From Knoellia remsis (GTDB lineage Bacteria > Actinomycetota > Actinomycetes > Actinomycetales > Dermatophilaceae), in contig NZ_PVTI01000008.1 in assembly GCF_003002895.1 (NCBI RefSeq), positions 1-64,000 on the forward strand: 64,000 nt of DNA. Direction: 5' to 3'. The notes beneath the pieces are model-generated. The model made no database searches, was not told the origin of the DNA, and worked only from the letters and a program-made list of their open reading frames with translations. Both the position numbers and the translations under genes were made by a program. Of this stretch, positions 17,285 to 24,212 are shown piece by piece (position 1 is the stretch's first letter; each line of letters starts with the position of its first letter).

Positions 17285-18090
17285 GGCGTCGCCGGTGAGA
17301 ACCCGGCATCACGCAGGACGCGCTGGCCGTCGGGGCTCGTGACCGCGGCGACGAACTTGATTGCGAAAGAGGCGTTCTCGCTGCCCTTGAGTGTGGCGAT
17401 GGGGTAGGTGTTGACGGCCTTGGCGGCCTCGGGGAAGTCGATGCCGCGGACGGAGTCGCCTGCTCCGCGCACGTCGGTCACGTAGACGAGACCGGCGTCG
17501 GCCTCGCCGGAGCGGACCTTGCCGAGCACGTCGGTGACCGACTGCTCCTCGCTCACCGGGGTGATGTCGATGCCGGCGGCCTTCTCGACGGCGAGGCTCG
17601 CGGCGCCGCAGGGGACGGCGGGTGCGCAGAGGACGACCTTGGTCGCCGGGTCGGCGAGGTCGGCCAGGGCGTCGACCCGGCGTGGGTTGTCGGCGGGGAC
17701 GGCGATCTGGAGGACGTTCGTCGCGAAGGGCCGAGGGGTCCCCGCGAGCAGCCCCGCCGACTCGGCCGTGGTCATCGTGGCCTCGTTCGCGGTGGCGAGG
17801 ACGTCCGCGGGCGCGCCCTCGGTGAGCTGGGCGACGAGCCCGGACGACCCGCCGAAACCGAACCGCACCGTCGTCCCCGGGTTGGCCTCCTCGAAGGCCG
17901 CGCCGATCGCCTCGAACGGCGTCTGGAGGGAGGCCGCCGCGAAGACCGTGAGGGTGGTGTCTGCGGAGGTGGTGGCGGCGCCCTCACCGCTGGACGCGGG
18001 ACCCGAACAGGCGACCAGCAGCGTGAGGCCGGTGACCGCGGCGCCGGCGCGGACGGCATACGACCGAGTGCGCGCCCACCGTGCGCTCAC
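17281..18090 (-). CDS. modA: Molybdate-binding lipoprotein
   Basis: The extracytoplasmic substrate-binding protein of the molybdate importer, 269 residues. The signal peptide ends in a lipobox LLVAC, so the protein is membrane-anchored through the Cys. The mature part has the ModA hallmark [35 protein letters not shown] and a late [11 protein letters not shown] block. The GTG at 18088-18090 is chosen because it overlaps the regulator's TGA as GTGA and gives a proper signal peptide; longer in-frame starts would add a charged, non-signal N-terminus. One copy of the dispersed GTATGCCGYCCGC word (18049-18061) lies in the signal-peptide codons. Confidence 0.94.
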   Translation of the reverse strand: MSARWARTRSYAVRAGAAVTGLTLLVACSGPASSGEGAATTSADTTLTVFAAASLQTPFEAIGAAFEEANPGTTVRFGFGGSSGLVAQLTEGAPADVLATANEATMTTAESAGLLAGTPRPFATNVLQIAVPADNPRRVDALADLADPATKVVLCAPAVPCGAASLAVEKAAGIDITPVSEEQSVTDVLGKVRSGEADAGLVYVTDVRGAGDSVRGIDFPEAAKAVNTYPIATLKGSENASFAIKFVAAVTSPDGQRVLRDAGFSPATP

Positions 18091-18479
18091 GGGGTCTCCA
18101 CGATGACCGTCGTCGACTTCACGACGGCAACGGCAACGGAGCCGGGCTCGAGGCCGAGTTCCCGCACCGCTTCGCTCGACATGAGGGAGACGACGCGGAA
18201 GGGTCCGCACTGCAGTTCCACCTGGGCCATGACCGTGTCCAGGGTGATGTCGGTGACGAGGCCGACGAACCGGTTGCGGGCCGAGCGGCCCACCGACGAC
18301 GGGTCGGCCGCGGCGCGGGACTGCTCGCGGGCGAGGAGGGCGACGGCGTGCCCGTCGACGACCTTGCGTCCGGCGTCGTCGGTCGTGGCATCGAGCGCGC
18401 CGCTGTCGACCCAGCGGCGCACGGTGTCGTCACTGACGCCGAGGAACCCGGCAGCTTCGGAGAGTCGCAGATGCGGCAT
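18087..18479 (-). CDS. HTH-Mop fusion: probable molybdate-responsive regulator
   Basis: A 130-residue two-domain protein. Residues 1-55 form an excisionase/MerR-type winged helix (LRLSEAAGFLGVSDDTVRRWVDSGAL, then GRKVVDGHAVALL). Residues about 68-130 form a single Mop (molbindin) domain (RNRFVGLVTDITLDTVMAQVEL...GSVAVAVVKSTTVIV). The combination predicts a DNA-binding protein whose activity follows molybdate. It is the first gene of a four-gene operon with 4-nt overlaps at each junction, so it probably regulates its own transcript. A 15-bp perfect inverted repeat covers its start codon and promoter region. Confidence 0.88.
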   Translation of the reverse strand: MPHLRLSEAAGFLGVSDDTVRRWVDSGALDATTDDAGRKVVDGHAVALLAREQSRAAADPSSVGRSARNRFVGLVTDITLDTVMAQVELQCGPFRVVSLMSSEAVRELGLEPGSVAVAVVKSTTVIVETP

Positions 18480-18509
18480 GAGCGCAACAATACCGCCGCA
18501 TCTGCGACT
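18463..18509 (-). promoter_or_regulatory. 15-bp inverted repeat over the start of the molybdate operon
   Basis: Arms AGTCGCAGATGCGGC (18463-18477) and GCCGCATCTGCGACT (18495-18509) are perfect complements 17 bp apart. The downstream arm lies within the first codons of the HTH-Mop gene and the spacer contains a TATTGT hexamer (complement of 18487-18492) placed like a -10 box just before the ATG. This could be an operator for the HTH-Mop protein or an mRNA hairpin hiding the start codon. Confidence 0.6.
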
Positions 18510-18541
18510 ACCAGCCTGTCAAGGGGTGGTGCGGTCCAGCG

Positions 18542-19156
18542 TCAGGTGGCGTCCTTGCCCCACAGTCCGGTGACGGACTGCTCGTTGCCGTTGGCCGGGA
18601 ACGAGCACGCGCCGCCCCCGAAGACGACCCACTTGGCCGTCATCCGCAGCTTGGTGGCACCGATGCCGGTGACGGTGTCGATCGACCACGTGACCTCGGT
18701 GCACGAGCCCACCGCGATCGGGGTCGTCGTGGTGATGGTGTAGGTCCGCGACGTCACCGGCCCGTCGGGGTTGAGGGTCACCGGATCGGACGGTGTCACC
18801 GTCGCCCCCGTGCTGGTCGGTGACGAGACGGCGATGTTCTTGTCGCCGCCCGGGTCGTTGGGGGACTTCTCGGCGGAGAGGACGACGGTGTACTGCGTCC
18901 CGACCGGGATGGGCAGGGTGCCGTTGTTGCAGATCCGCAGGGTGAACGTCCCGACGGTGTGTCCGTTGGTGCTCGTGGTGGTCGTGCTTCGGATCTGGAG
19001 GTCGGCGCTGTAGTACTTGCGGTCATCGACCGAGCAGGTGGTCGGCTCGGCGGGAACGGCGGCGACAACGGCGGGGATGGCCCACGCGCTGCCGACGACG
19101 AGATCACGTCGCTGGAGCGACGAGGACGGGAGGCTACCGGTGTTCAGGGGTCCCAT
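18542..19156 (-). CDS. Exported protein of unknown function with twin-arginine-like leader
   Basis: A 204-residue protein starting MGPLNTGSLP. A double arginine (LQRRDLVVGSAWAIPAVVAAVPA) followed by a hydrophobic stretch resembles the leaders of many actinobacterial surface proteins, possibly Tat-exported. The mature part is Thr/Ser/Pro-rich, beta-type, without charge clusters; it has three cysteines and reads like an immunoglobulin-like or SipW-type surface domain (TVGTFTLRICNNGTLPIPVG, VTWSIDTV). It lies 60 bp downstream of the molybdate operon start but is transcribed towards that operon's promoter from its far side; no operon partner is evident. Confidence 0.7.
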   Translation of the reverse strand: MGPLNTGSLPSSSLQRRDLVVGSAWAIPAVVAAVPAEPTTCSVDDRKYYSADLQIRSTTTTSTNGHTVGTFTLRICNNGTLPIPVGTQYTVVLSAEKSPNDPGGDKNIAVSSPTSTGATVTPSDPVTLNPDGPVTSRTYTITTTTPIAVGSCTEVTWSIDTVTGIGATKLRMTAKWVVFGGGACSFPANGNEQSVTGLWGKDAT

Positions 19157-19243
19157 GTCTCACGAACGTACGGAGGAGCGCAGCAGGTCGCGACCCGAGC
19201 GGCAAAGATGGTTCGGATGGGCTACCGATAGGAAACTTCTGGC

Positions 19244-20089
19244 CTAGTCATCCGACCTCAGGTCCTCGAGCAGGTCGTCGAGCATCGCCGGCGTGAGCTT
19301 CTTCGTGTACGTGTTGTGCGGGCTCACGTGGTAGCAGCCGACGAGCCGCACGGGGTGGCCGGTGGGCGTGTGCAGGGTCGCCTCGGCGCCGTGGCCGAAC
19401 TTCGGGCGCGGTCGGGGGACGGTCCAACCGAGCGACGTCGTGGCCGCGAGCACCCCCTTCCAGCCGATCTCGCCGAGCGTCATGATGACCCGCAGCCGGT
19501 CACCGAGGAGGTCGAGGTCGCGTCCCAGCCAGGTCGCGCAGGTCGCGCGCTCGGCCGGGGTGGGCGCGTTCGCGGGCGGCGCGCAGCGCACGGCGGCAAC
19601 GATCCGTATGCCGGTGAGGGCCAACCCGTCGCCCGCGCCGACCGAGGTCGGCTGGTTCGCGTACCCCGTGCGGTGGAGCGCGGCATACAGGAAGTCGCCG
19701 GAGGCGTCCCCGGTGAACATCCGGCCGGTGCGGTTCGTGCCGTTGGCCGCGGGCGCGAGGCCGACGATGAGGGTGTCGGCGTCGGGGTCGCCGAAGGACG
19801 GGCCCGGCCTGCCCCAGTAGGGCTGGTCGGCGAAGGAGGCCCGGCGCCCTTCTCGCGCAACGGTTTCGCGCCAGTCGACGAGGCGCGGGCAGGCGCGGCA
19901 GACGGAGACGCGGGCATCGAGCTCGGCGAGGGTTGGGGCGGTCGCGGCGAGCTCGACGACCTCGGCCGCGTCGTGGGCGATGGGGGTGTCCCGGGAGCCC
20001 GGGTCGGTGGGCCAACCGCTGCCGGGCGGGACGGGTGAGGGGAACAGCTGGCCCGTCACCGGGTGGGGGTCGAGGGGCTCGCCGGTCAT
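19244..20089 (-). CDS. Family 5 (UdgB-type) uracil-DNA glycosylase
   Basis: Removes uracil and possibly other deaminated bases from DNA. The 281-residue protein has motif A as GLAPAANGTNRTGRMFTGD, which is diagnostic of family 5 because an Ala replaces the polar catalytic residue of other families, and motif B as YHVSPHNT. An early CRACPRL cysteine pair and later cysteines fit an iron-sulfur cluster. ATG 20087-20089 is preferred since it starts 10 bp after the stop of the upstream polymerase gene; a longer start exists inside that gene. Co-transcription with a LigD-type polymerase suggests a joint repair role. Confidence 0.9.
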   Translation of the reverse strand: MTGEPLDPHPVTGQLFPSPVPPGSGWPTDPGSRDTPIAHDAAEVVELAATAPTLAELDARVSVCRACPRLVDWRETVAREGRRASFADQPYWGRPGPSFGDPDADTLIVGLAPAANGTNRTGRMFTGDASGDFLYAALHRTGYANQPTSVGAGDGLALTGIRIVAAVRCAPPANAPTPAERATCATWLGRDLDLLGDRLRVIMTLGEIGWKGVLAATTSLGWTVPRPRPKFGHGAEATLHTPTGHPVRLVGCYHVSPHNTYTKKLTPAMLDDLLEDLRSDD

Positions 20090-20099
20090 GAGTGGCCGG

Positions 20100-21095
20100 T
20101 CACGCGTCGTCCGGCTCGGACTCGGGCTCGGGCTCGGGTGGCGGCTCGGCACCCTTGGCCTCGTCGCGCTCGGCCCACTCGAGCAGCGGCGTGAGGTCGA
20201 AGACGTGGTCGTCGATGTCGGCGTGCAGGTCGCCGAGCTCGGCGAAGCGCGCCGGTACGGTGGCGATGGTCAGCTCGCGCGGCTCGACGTCGTCGACCTC
20301 GTCCCAGCGGATCGGCGTCGACACCGTCCCGGCAGGGTTGCCGCGGACCGAGTAGGCGCTCGCGATCGTGTGGTCGCGCGCATTCTGGTTGAAGTCCAGG
20401 AAAACCGCGGCGGGGTCGCGATCCTTGCGCCACCACGTCGTCGTGACGTCGTCGGGGGCGCGCCGCTCGACCTCGCGGGCGAAGGCGAGGGCGGCGCGGC
20501 GCACGTCCGCGAACTCGTGGTCGGGCTCGATCCGGACGTAGACGTGCAGGCCACCCCCGCCGCTCGTCTTGGGGAACCCGGTCGCGCCGAGCTCGTCGAG
20601 CACTTCGTGGGCGACGTGCGCGACCCGGCGCACCCGGTCGAACGGCGCGTCCGGCATCGGGTCGAGGTCGATGCGCCACTCGTCGGGGCGGTCGACGTCG
20701 GCGCGGCGGACGTTCCAGGGGTGGAACTCGACGGTGCTCATCTGCACGGCCCAGACGATCTCGGCGAGGTTCGTCGGGCACAGCTCGTCGGCGTGCAGCC
20801 CGTAGCGCGGGAAGTGCAGCCGCACGGTCTCGACCCAGGGCGGGGCGCCCCGGGGGAGGCGCTTCTGGTGGACCTTCGGCCCGTCGACGCCGTCGGGGAA
20901 CCGGTGCAGCATCGTCGGCCGCTCGCGCAGGGCATTGACGATGCCGTCGCCGACCGCGAGGTAGTAGTTCGCGAGGTCGAGCTTGGTCTCGCCGCGCTCG
21001 GAGAAGTAGGGCCGGTTCGGGTTGGAGATCCGCACCTCGTGCCCCGCGACGTCGAGGAACACCGGTTCGCCGAACTCACCCTTCTTCGAGGCCAT
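20100..21095 (-). CDS. Stand-alone LigD-type primase-polymerase
   Basis: A DNA/RNA polymerase of the archaeo-eukaryotic primase fold, 331 residues. It covers only the LigD polymerase domain, with no ligase or nuclease domain. The conserved core is visible: HQKRLPRGAPPWVET, the metal-binding RIDLDPMPDAPFD, FPKTSGGGGLHVYV, and STPIRWDEVD near the end. An acidic Pro/Glu-rich tail (residues about 312-331) is extra. Such proteins act in non-homologous end joining or gap filling. It sits first in an operon with the uracil glycosylase gene, which begins 10 bp downstream. Confidence 0.92.
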   Translation of the reverse strand: MASKKGEFGEPVFLDVAGHEVRISNPNRPYFSERGETKLDLANYYLAVGDGIVNALRERPTMLHRFPDGVDGPKVHQKRLPRGAPPWVETVRLHFPRYGLHADELCPTNLAEIVWAVQMSTVEFHPWNVRRADVDRPDEWRIDLDPMPDAPFDRVRRVAHVAHEVLDELGATGFPKTSGGGGLHVYVRIEPDHEFADVRRAALAFAREVERRAPDDVTTTWWRKDRDPAAVFLDFNQNARDHTIASAYSVRGNPAGTVSTPIRWDEVDDVEPRELTIATVPARFAELGDLHADIDDHVFDLTPLLEWAERDEAKGAEPPPEPEPESEPDDA

Positions 21096-21173
21096 GGAGT
21101 CACCGTATGCCGTCCGCGCGCCGACTCGTGGGCGACGTCGGGCGTCAGGCTGCGGATGCCGTGTCGTTCCGAT

Positions 21174-21236
21174 GCTCTGATCTTGCGTCGTCCTTTGGGC
21201 CACGGGCTGGTCCAAAGGACGACGCAAGATCAGAGC
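21174..21236. repeat. Perfect 25-bp inverted repeat in a divergent promoter region
   Basis: Arms 21174-21198 (GCTCTGATCTTGCGTCGTCC...) and 21212-21236 are exact complements with a 13-nt loop. It lies between the divergent polymerase and PadR genes, where a terminator has no transcript to end. No other copy is evident in the window. Confidence 0.75.
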
Positions 21237-21254
21237 ACTGCGCACCGGGACTAC

Positions 21255-21303
21255 GGCCGCCCACTAGTTGACATTGCTATCTAGGTTGCGCAACGATCGA
21301 GCC
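21255..21303 (+). promoter_or_regulatory. Promoter/operator of the PadR gene
   Basis: A TTGACA hexamer at 21268-21273 lies within ACTAGTTGACATTGCTATC followed by TAGG, a dyad of ACTAG and CTAGG half-sites. The overlap of a -35-like box with a dyad suggests that PadR represses its own gene. The -10 is not distinct. Confidence 0.5.
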
Positions 21304-21654
21304 GTGCCACGCAGCAGGGGAACGCGCGAGGACCGCCAGAGCCAGTGGCTCAAGGGCGTCCTCGACCTCGCGGTGCTCGCGGCCCTCGCCCGCGAGCGGA
21401 CGGCATACGGTTACACGCTCATGGCCGCGCTCGCCGACCGCGGCTTCGACGGGCTCAAGGGCGGGACGATCTACCCGCTCCTCGGCCGGCTCGAGGACGA
21501 CGGGCTCGTCGAGAGCACGTGGGGCGACGGAGACGCCGGCCCGCGCCGGAAGTACTTCTGGCTCACCGACGCCGGGCGAGCTGAGCTCGCGGCCGGACGC
21601 GAGGGCTGGCGCGCCTTCGCCAAGAGCATGAACGACGCACTGGAGACCGACTGA
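21304..21654 (+). CDS. PadR-family transcriptional regulator
   Basis: A 116-residue winged-helix regulator. The PadR core is clear: LKGVLDLAVLAALARERTAYGYTLMAALADRGF, then GGTIYPLLGRLEDDGLVES and KYFWLTDAGRAELA. The GTG at 21304 gives the standard N-terminus. It is followed after 28 bp by a membrane-protein gene, the usual PadR partner arrangement in which the regulator controls a membrane or transport protein. A probable self-operator lies directly upstream. Confidence 0.92.
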   Translation: MPRSRGTREDRQSQWLKGVLDLAVLAALARERTAYGYTLMAALADRGFDGLKGGTIYPLLGRLEDDGLVESTWGDGDAGPRRKYFWLTDAGRAELAAGREGWRAFAKSMNDALETD

Positions 21655-21682
21655 TGCCTAGCCTCCTCAGAAGGAGATGACG

Positions 21683-22411
21683 ATGTCCGACACCAGCCCC
21701 GGGCCTGCTCCCATGCCGCCGCTGCGCCTCCCCGACAGCGACTACGGGTCGGTACTCGCCGACCAGCTCCGCCTCAACGGGATGCCGGAGGCGAAGGTGC
21801 GCGAGGTCGTCGCGGAGGTCGAGGACCACGTCGCGACGACCGGGCAGGACCCCGTCGAGGCCTTCGGACAGCCGGTCGACTACGCCGCCCAGTGGCAGCC
21901 CTTCAGCTGGCGCCACGGCCTCACCCAGATGGCCGTCGGCATCGGCGTCGCGGCCGCCGGGGGGTCGGTGTTCGCTGCGGTGTTCACCGGGGTCCTCGAG
22001 CCGGGCCCCTGGACCAACCCGGTCCTGCTGAACAGCACGACCCTGCTCCTGTTCGGGCTCCTCGCCCTCAACCTCGGCGTCATCCCGTGGACCCTCATGG
22101 CCCTGGCCGTGCGACGCGAAGGCCGCTGGCTCGGCACCGGCCGGCCGAAGTACGACTGGACGCTCCGACTCGGCGGCGGCGTGCTTGCCGGTGTGGGGTT
22201 CGGCCTGTTCGTGTGGTGGGCGGGGTCGTGGGACGTGGGATCGGTGCACGGACCGCCCCGGTGGTTGACCCTCGTGGCCGGCCTGCTCCTCGCCCCGCTC
22301 GCGCTGAGGCTCGGTCCCAAGCCCGGTGACCGCCGGCGACCGTCACCACCGGGGATACCGCCGCAGCCGTGGTGGCGTCAGGCGTGGCGGGCCCTCCGCG
22401 GGAGAGGATGA
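21683..22411 (+). CDS. PadR-associated membrane protein (DUF1700/DUF1129-like context)
   Basis: A 242-residue protein with an N-terminal helical region of about 75 residues (LADQLRLNGMPEAKVREVVAEVEDHVAT), then four to five membrane helices, and a basic Pro-rich tail. The cytoplasmic helical head in front of membrane segments is common in proteins encoded after PadR regulators. ATG 21683 is used because AAGGAG (21671-21676) stands 6 nt before it, whereas the ATG at 21677 touches the box. Function unknown. Confidence 0.75.
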   Translation: MSDTSPGPAPMPPLRLPDSDYGSVLADQLRLNGMPEAKVREVVAEVEDHVATTGQDPVEAFGQPVDYAAQWQPFSWRHGLTQMAVGIGVAAAGGSVFAAVFTGVLEPGPWTNPVLLNSTTLLLFGLLALNLGVIPWTLMALAVRREGRWLGTGRPKYDWTLRLGGGVLAGVGFGLFVWWAGSWDVGSVHGPPRWLTLVAGLLLAPLALRLGPKPGDRRRPSPPGIPPQPWWRQAWRALRGRG

Positions 22412-22415
22412 CGCC

Positions 22416-23201
22416 ATGGAAGTTGTCATCGTCGACTCACCCGAGCAGATCGGCGTCCTCGGCGCGCAAGCGGTCGCCGACACCGTCACCGCCAAGCCCG
22501 ACGCCATCCTCGGCCTCGCCACCGGCTCCAGCCCGCTCGCGATCTACGACGAGCTCGGGCGCCGCGTCGCCGCCGGCGAGCTCACTCTCAAGGACTGCAC
22601 CGGCTTCAACCTCGACGAGTACGTCGGCCTGCCCGACGACCACCCTCAGCGCTACCGCAACGTCATCGAGGACGAGTTCGTCACCAAGACCGACATCGAC
22701 ACCGCCAACGTCCACGGCCCCGACGGGTCCGCAGCCGACATTCCCGCCGCCTGCGCGGCATACGAACGCGCCATCACCGACGCCGGCGGCGTCGACATCC
22801 AGATCCTCGGCATCGGTAGCGACGGGCACATCGCCTTCAACGAGCCCGGGTCCTCGCTCGCGTCACGCACGCGCCTGAAGACCCTGACCCACCAGACGCG
22901 TGTCGACAACGCCCGCTTCTTCGACGACGACGTCGACGCGGTCCCGGTGCACTGCATCACCCAGGGCGTCGCGACGATCATGGAGGCCCGGCACATCGTC
23001 CTCGTCGCCGCGGGCCGCCACAAGGCGCAGGCCGTGCACGAGCTCGTCGAGGGACCGATCTCGGCGATGTGGCCGGCGACCATCCTGCAGATGCACCCGA
23101 ACGTCACCGTCATCGTCGACGAGCCGGCGGCCTCCCGGCTCCAGCTCGCGGGCTACTACCGCGAGACGTATGCCGCGAAGCCGGCTTGGCAGGGCTTCTG
23201 A
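22416..23201 (+). CDS. nagB: Glucosamine-6-phosphate deaminase
   Basis: Converts glucosamine-6-phosphate to fructose-6-phosphate and ammonia, feeding amino sugars into glycolysis. The 261-residue length is usual. Family blocks seen include GLATGSSPLAIYDEL, FNLDEYVGLPDDHPQRYR, GIGSDGHIAFNEPGSSLASRTR and TQGVATIMEARHIVL. A GGAGAGG box supports ATG 22416, 4 bp after the preceding stop. It may serve the GlcNAc released by the GH84 hexosaminidase at 35885, although no dre operator is seen directly upstream here. Confidence 0.96.
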   Translation: MEVVIVDSPEQIGVLGAQAVADTVTAKPDAILGLATGSSPLAIYDELGRRVAAGELTLKDCTGFNLDEYVGLPDDHPQRYRNVIEDEFVTKTDIDTANVHGPDGSAADIPAACAAYERAITDAGGVDIQILGIGSDGHIAFNEPGSSLASRTRLKTLTHQTRVDNARFFDDDVDAVPVHCITQGVATIMEARHIVLVAAGRHKAQAVHELVEGPISAMWPATILQMHPNVTVIVDEPAASRLQLAGYYRETYAAKPAWQGF

Positions 23202-23221
23202 CGCGAGCTCCGACGCACCAT

Positions 23222-23285
23222 TTCTGCGCCGTTGGCGCCACCGGCGCAGAAGCTGGTCAGGGGCGCATCGATGGCCGCGCCCCTG
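23222..23285 (+). terminator. Double hairpin terminator after nagB
   Basis: Two stems follow each other: TTCTGCGCC/GGCGCAGAA (23222-23230 and 23243-23251) and CAGGGGCGC/GCGCCCCTG (23258-23266 and 23277-23285). They separate nagB from the convergent GDT1-type gene and probably act in both directions. Confidence 0.65.
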
Positions 23286-23314
23286 GTCACGCTCTGCGCC
23301 GCTGGTAGCGAGAG

Positions 23315-23893
23315 TCAGCGGGCGGCGATGCCCTGGACGATGAGGATCACCCCGAAGACGAGGAACGCGACGGCCGCGCCGTACTTGATGACCTTCTCGG
23401 GCAGCTTCTTGCCGAGCAGGGCGCCGACACCGATGGCGAGCGCGTCGGCGAGGACCATTCCGAGCGTCGAGCCGACCCACGTGCCGAACCAGCCCTCCTG
23501 CGTGGCGAGGGTGATCGTCGCGAGCATGGTCTTGTCGCCGAGCTCGGCGAGGAAGAACGCGACACCGACGGCGACGATCGCCTTGCCGGTGCTGCGGCGG
23601 GCCTTGTCGGCCTCCTCCTCGGTGAGCTCGTCACCGCGCAGGGTCCACGCCGCGAAGATGAGGAACGCGACGCCGGCGGCGATCGAGATGATCCACTGGC
23701 TCTGCGCGAAGCTGTTGCCCACCCACGCGCCGATCGCGACCGAGAACAGGTGGACGATGGCCGTCGCGATGGTGATGCCGATGAGCACCTGGCGCACGGT
23801 GTAGCGAGTGGCGAACGTCATCGCCATGAGCTGGCTCTTGTCACCGAGCTCGGCCACGAAGATGACCGCGGTGCTGAGCAGGAACGCGTACAT
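23315..23893 (-). CDS. GDT1/TMEM165 (UPF0016) family Mn2+/cation exporter
   Basis: A 192-residue membrane protein with six helices in two homologous halves, each carrying the family motif E-x-G-D-K-S/T: AELGDKSQLMAM near residue 15 and AELGDKTMLATI in the second half. Family members move Mn2+ or Ca2+ out of the cytosol. A manganese-type riboswitch just upstream strongly supports a role in Mn2+ homeostasis. The start at 23891-23893 gives the usual MYAFLLS N-terminus directly before the first helix. Confidence 0.92.
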   Translation of the reverse strand: MYAFLLSTAVIFVAELGDKSQLMAMTFATRYTVRQVLIGITIATAIVHLFSVAIGAWVGNSFAQSQWIISIAAGVAFLIFAAWTLRGDELTEEEADKARRSTGKAIVAVGVAFFLAELGDKTMLATITLATQEGWFGTWVGSTLGMVLADALAIGVGALLGKKLPEKVIKYGAAVAFLVFGVILIVQGIAAR

Positions 23894-23973
23894 GTGGAGC
23901 TTCTCCTCGCTGCCTGACCGAGGAGCGCCGGGGGACGTCCTTCGACCAGGACGCCGGTTGATGGGTCGTCGTA

Positions 23974-24090
23974 CTGGTCGAAAGTCTCGTCCGCCACGCC
24001 TGTTCGCTCGAACTGCGGTGGCCGGCCGCACCGGACCCGGAGGTCAGTGTGTCGATGCGGCTGTTGGGGACTACTCCCTTTCGCGTCCGC
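23974..24090 (-). ncRNA. yybP-ykoY-type manganese riboswitch
   Basis: On the minus strand the leader of the GDT1 gene carries GCGAAAGGGAGTAGTCCCC (complement of about 24067-24085), matching the conserved GGGGAGUAG-type box of yybP-ykoY RNAs, and later GACGAGACTTTCGACC (about 23976-23991). The latter can pair with GGTCGAAGGACGTCC (about 23938-23952) just downstream, giving a candidate switching or terminator stem. The family binds Mn2+ and commonly precedes TMEM165-type genes. The exact 5' boundary is uncertain. This accounts for most of the 319-bp gap between the GDT1 and pcrA genes. Confidence 0.72.
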
Positions 24091-24212
24091 AAGGTTACCG
24101 GTATGCCGTCCGCGCGCCGAATCGGGTCCGTCACCCGGACGTCGGGCCCGTCCCTGTAGGGGGCATGACGGGCTCGGGGCTGTGGGTGCCACGACGTAGG
24201 GTTGAGGCAACC

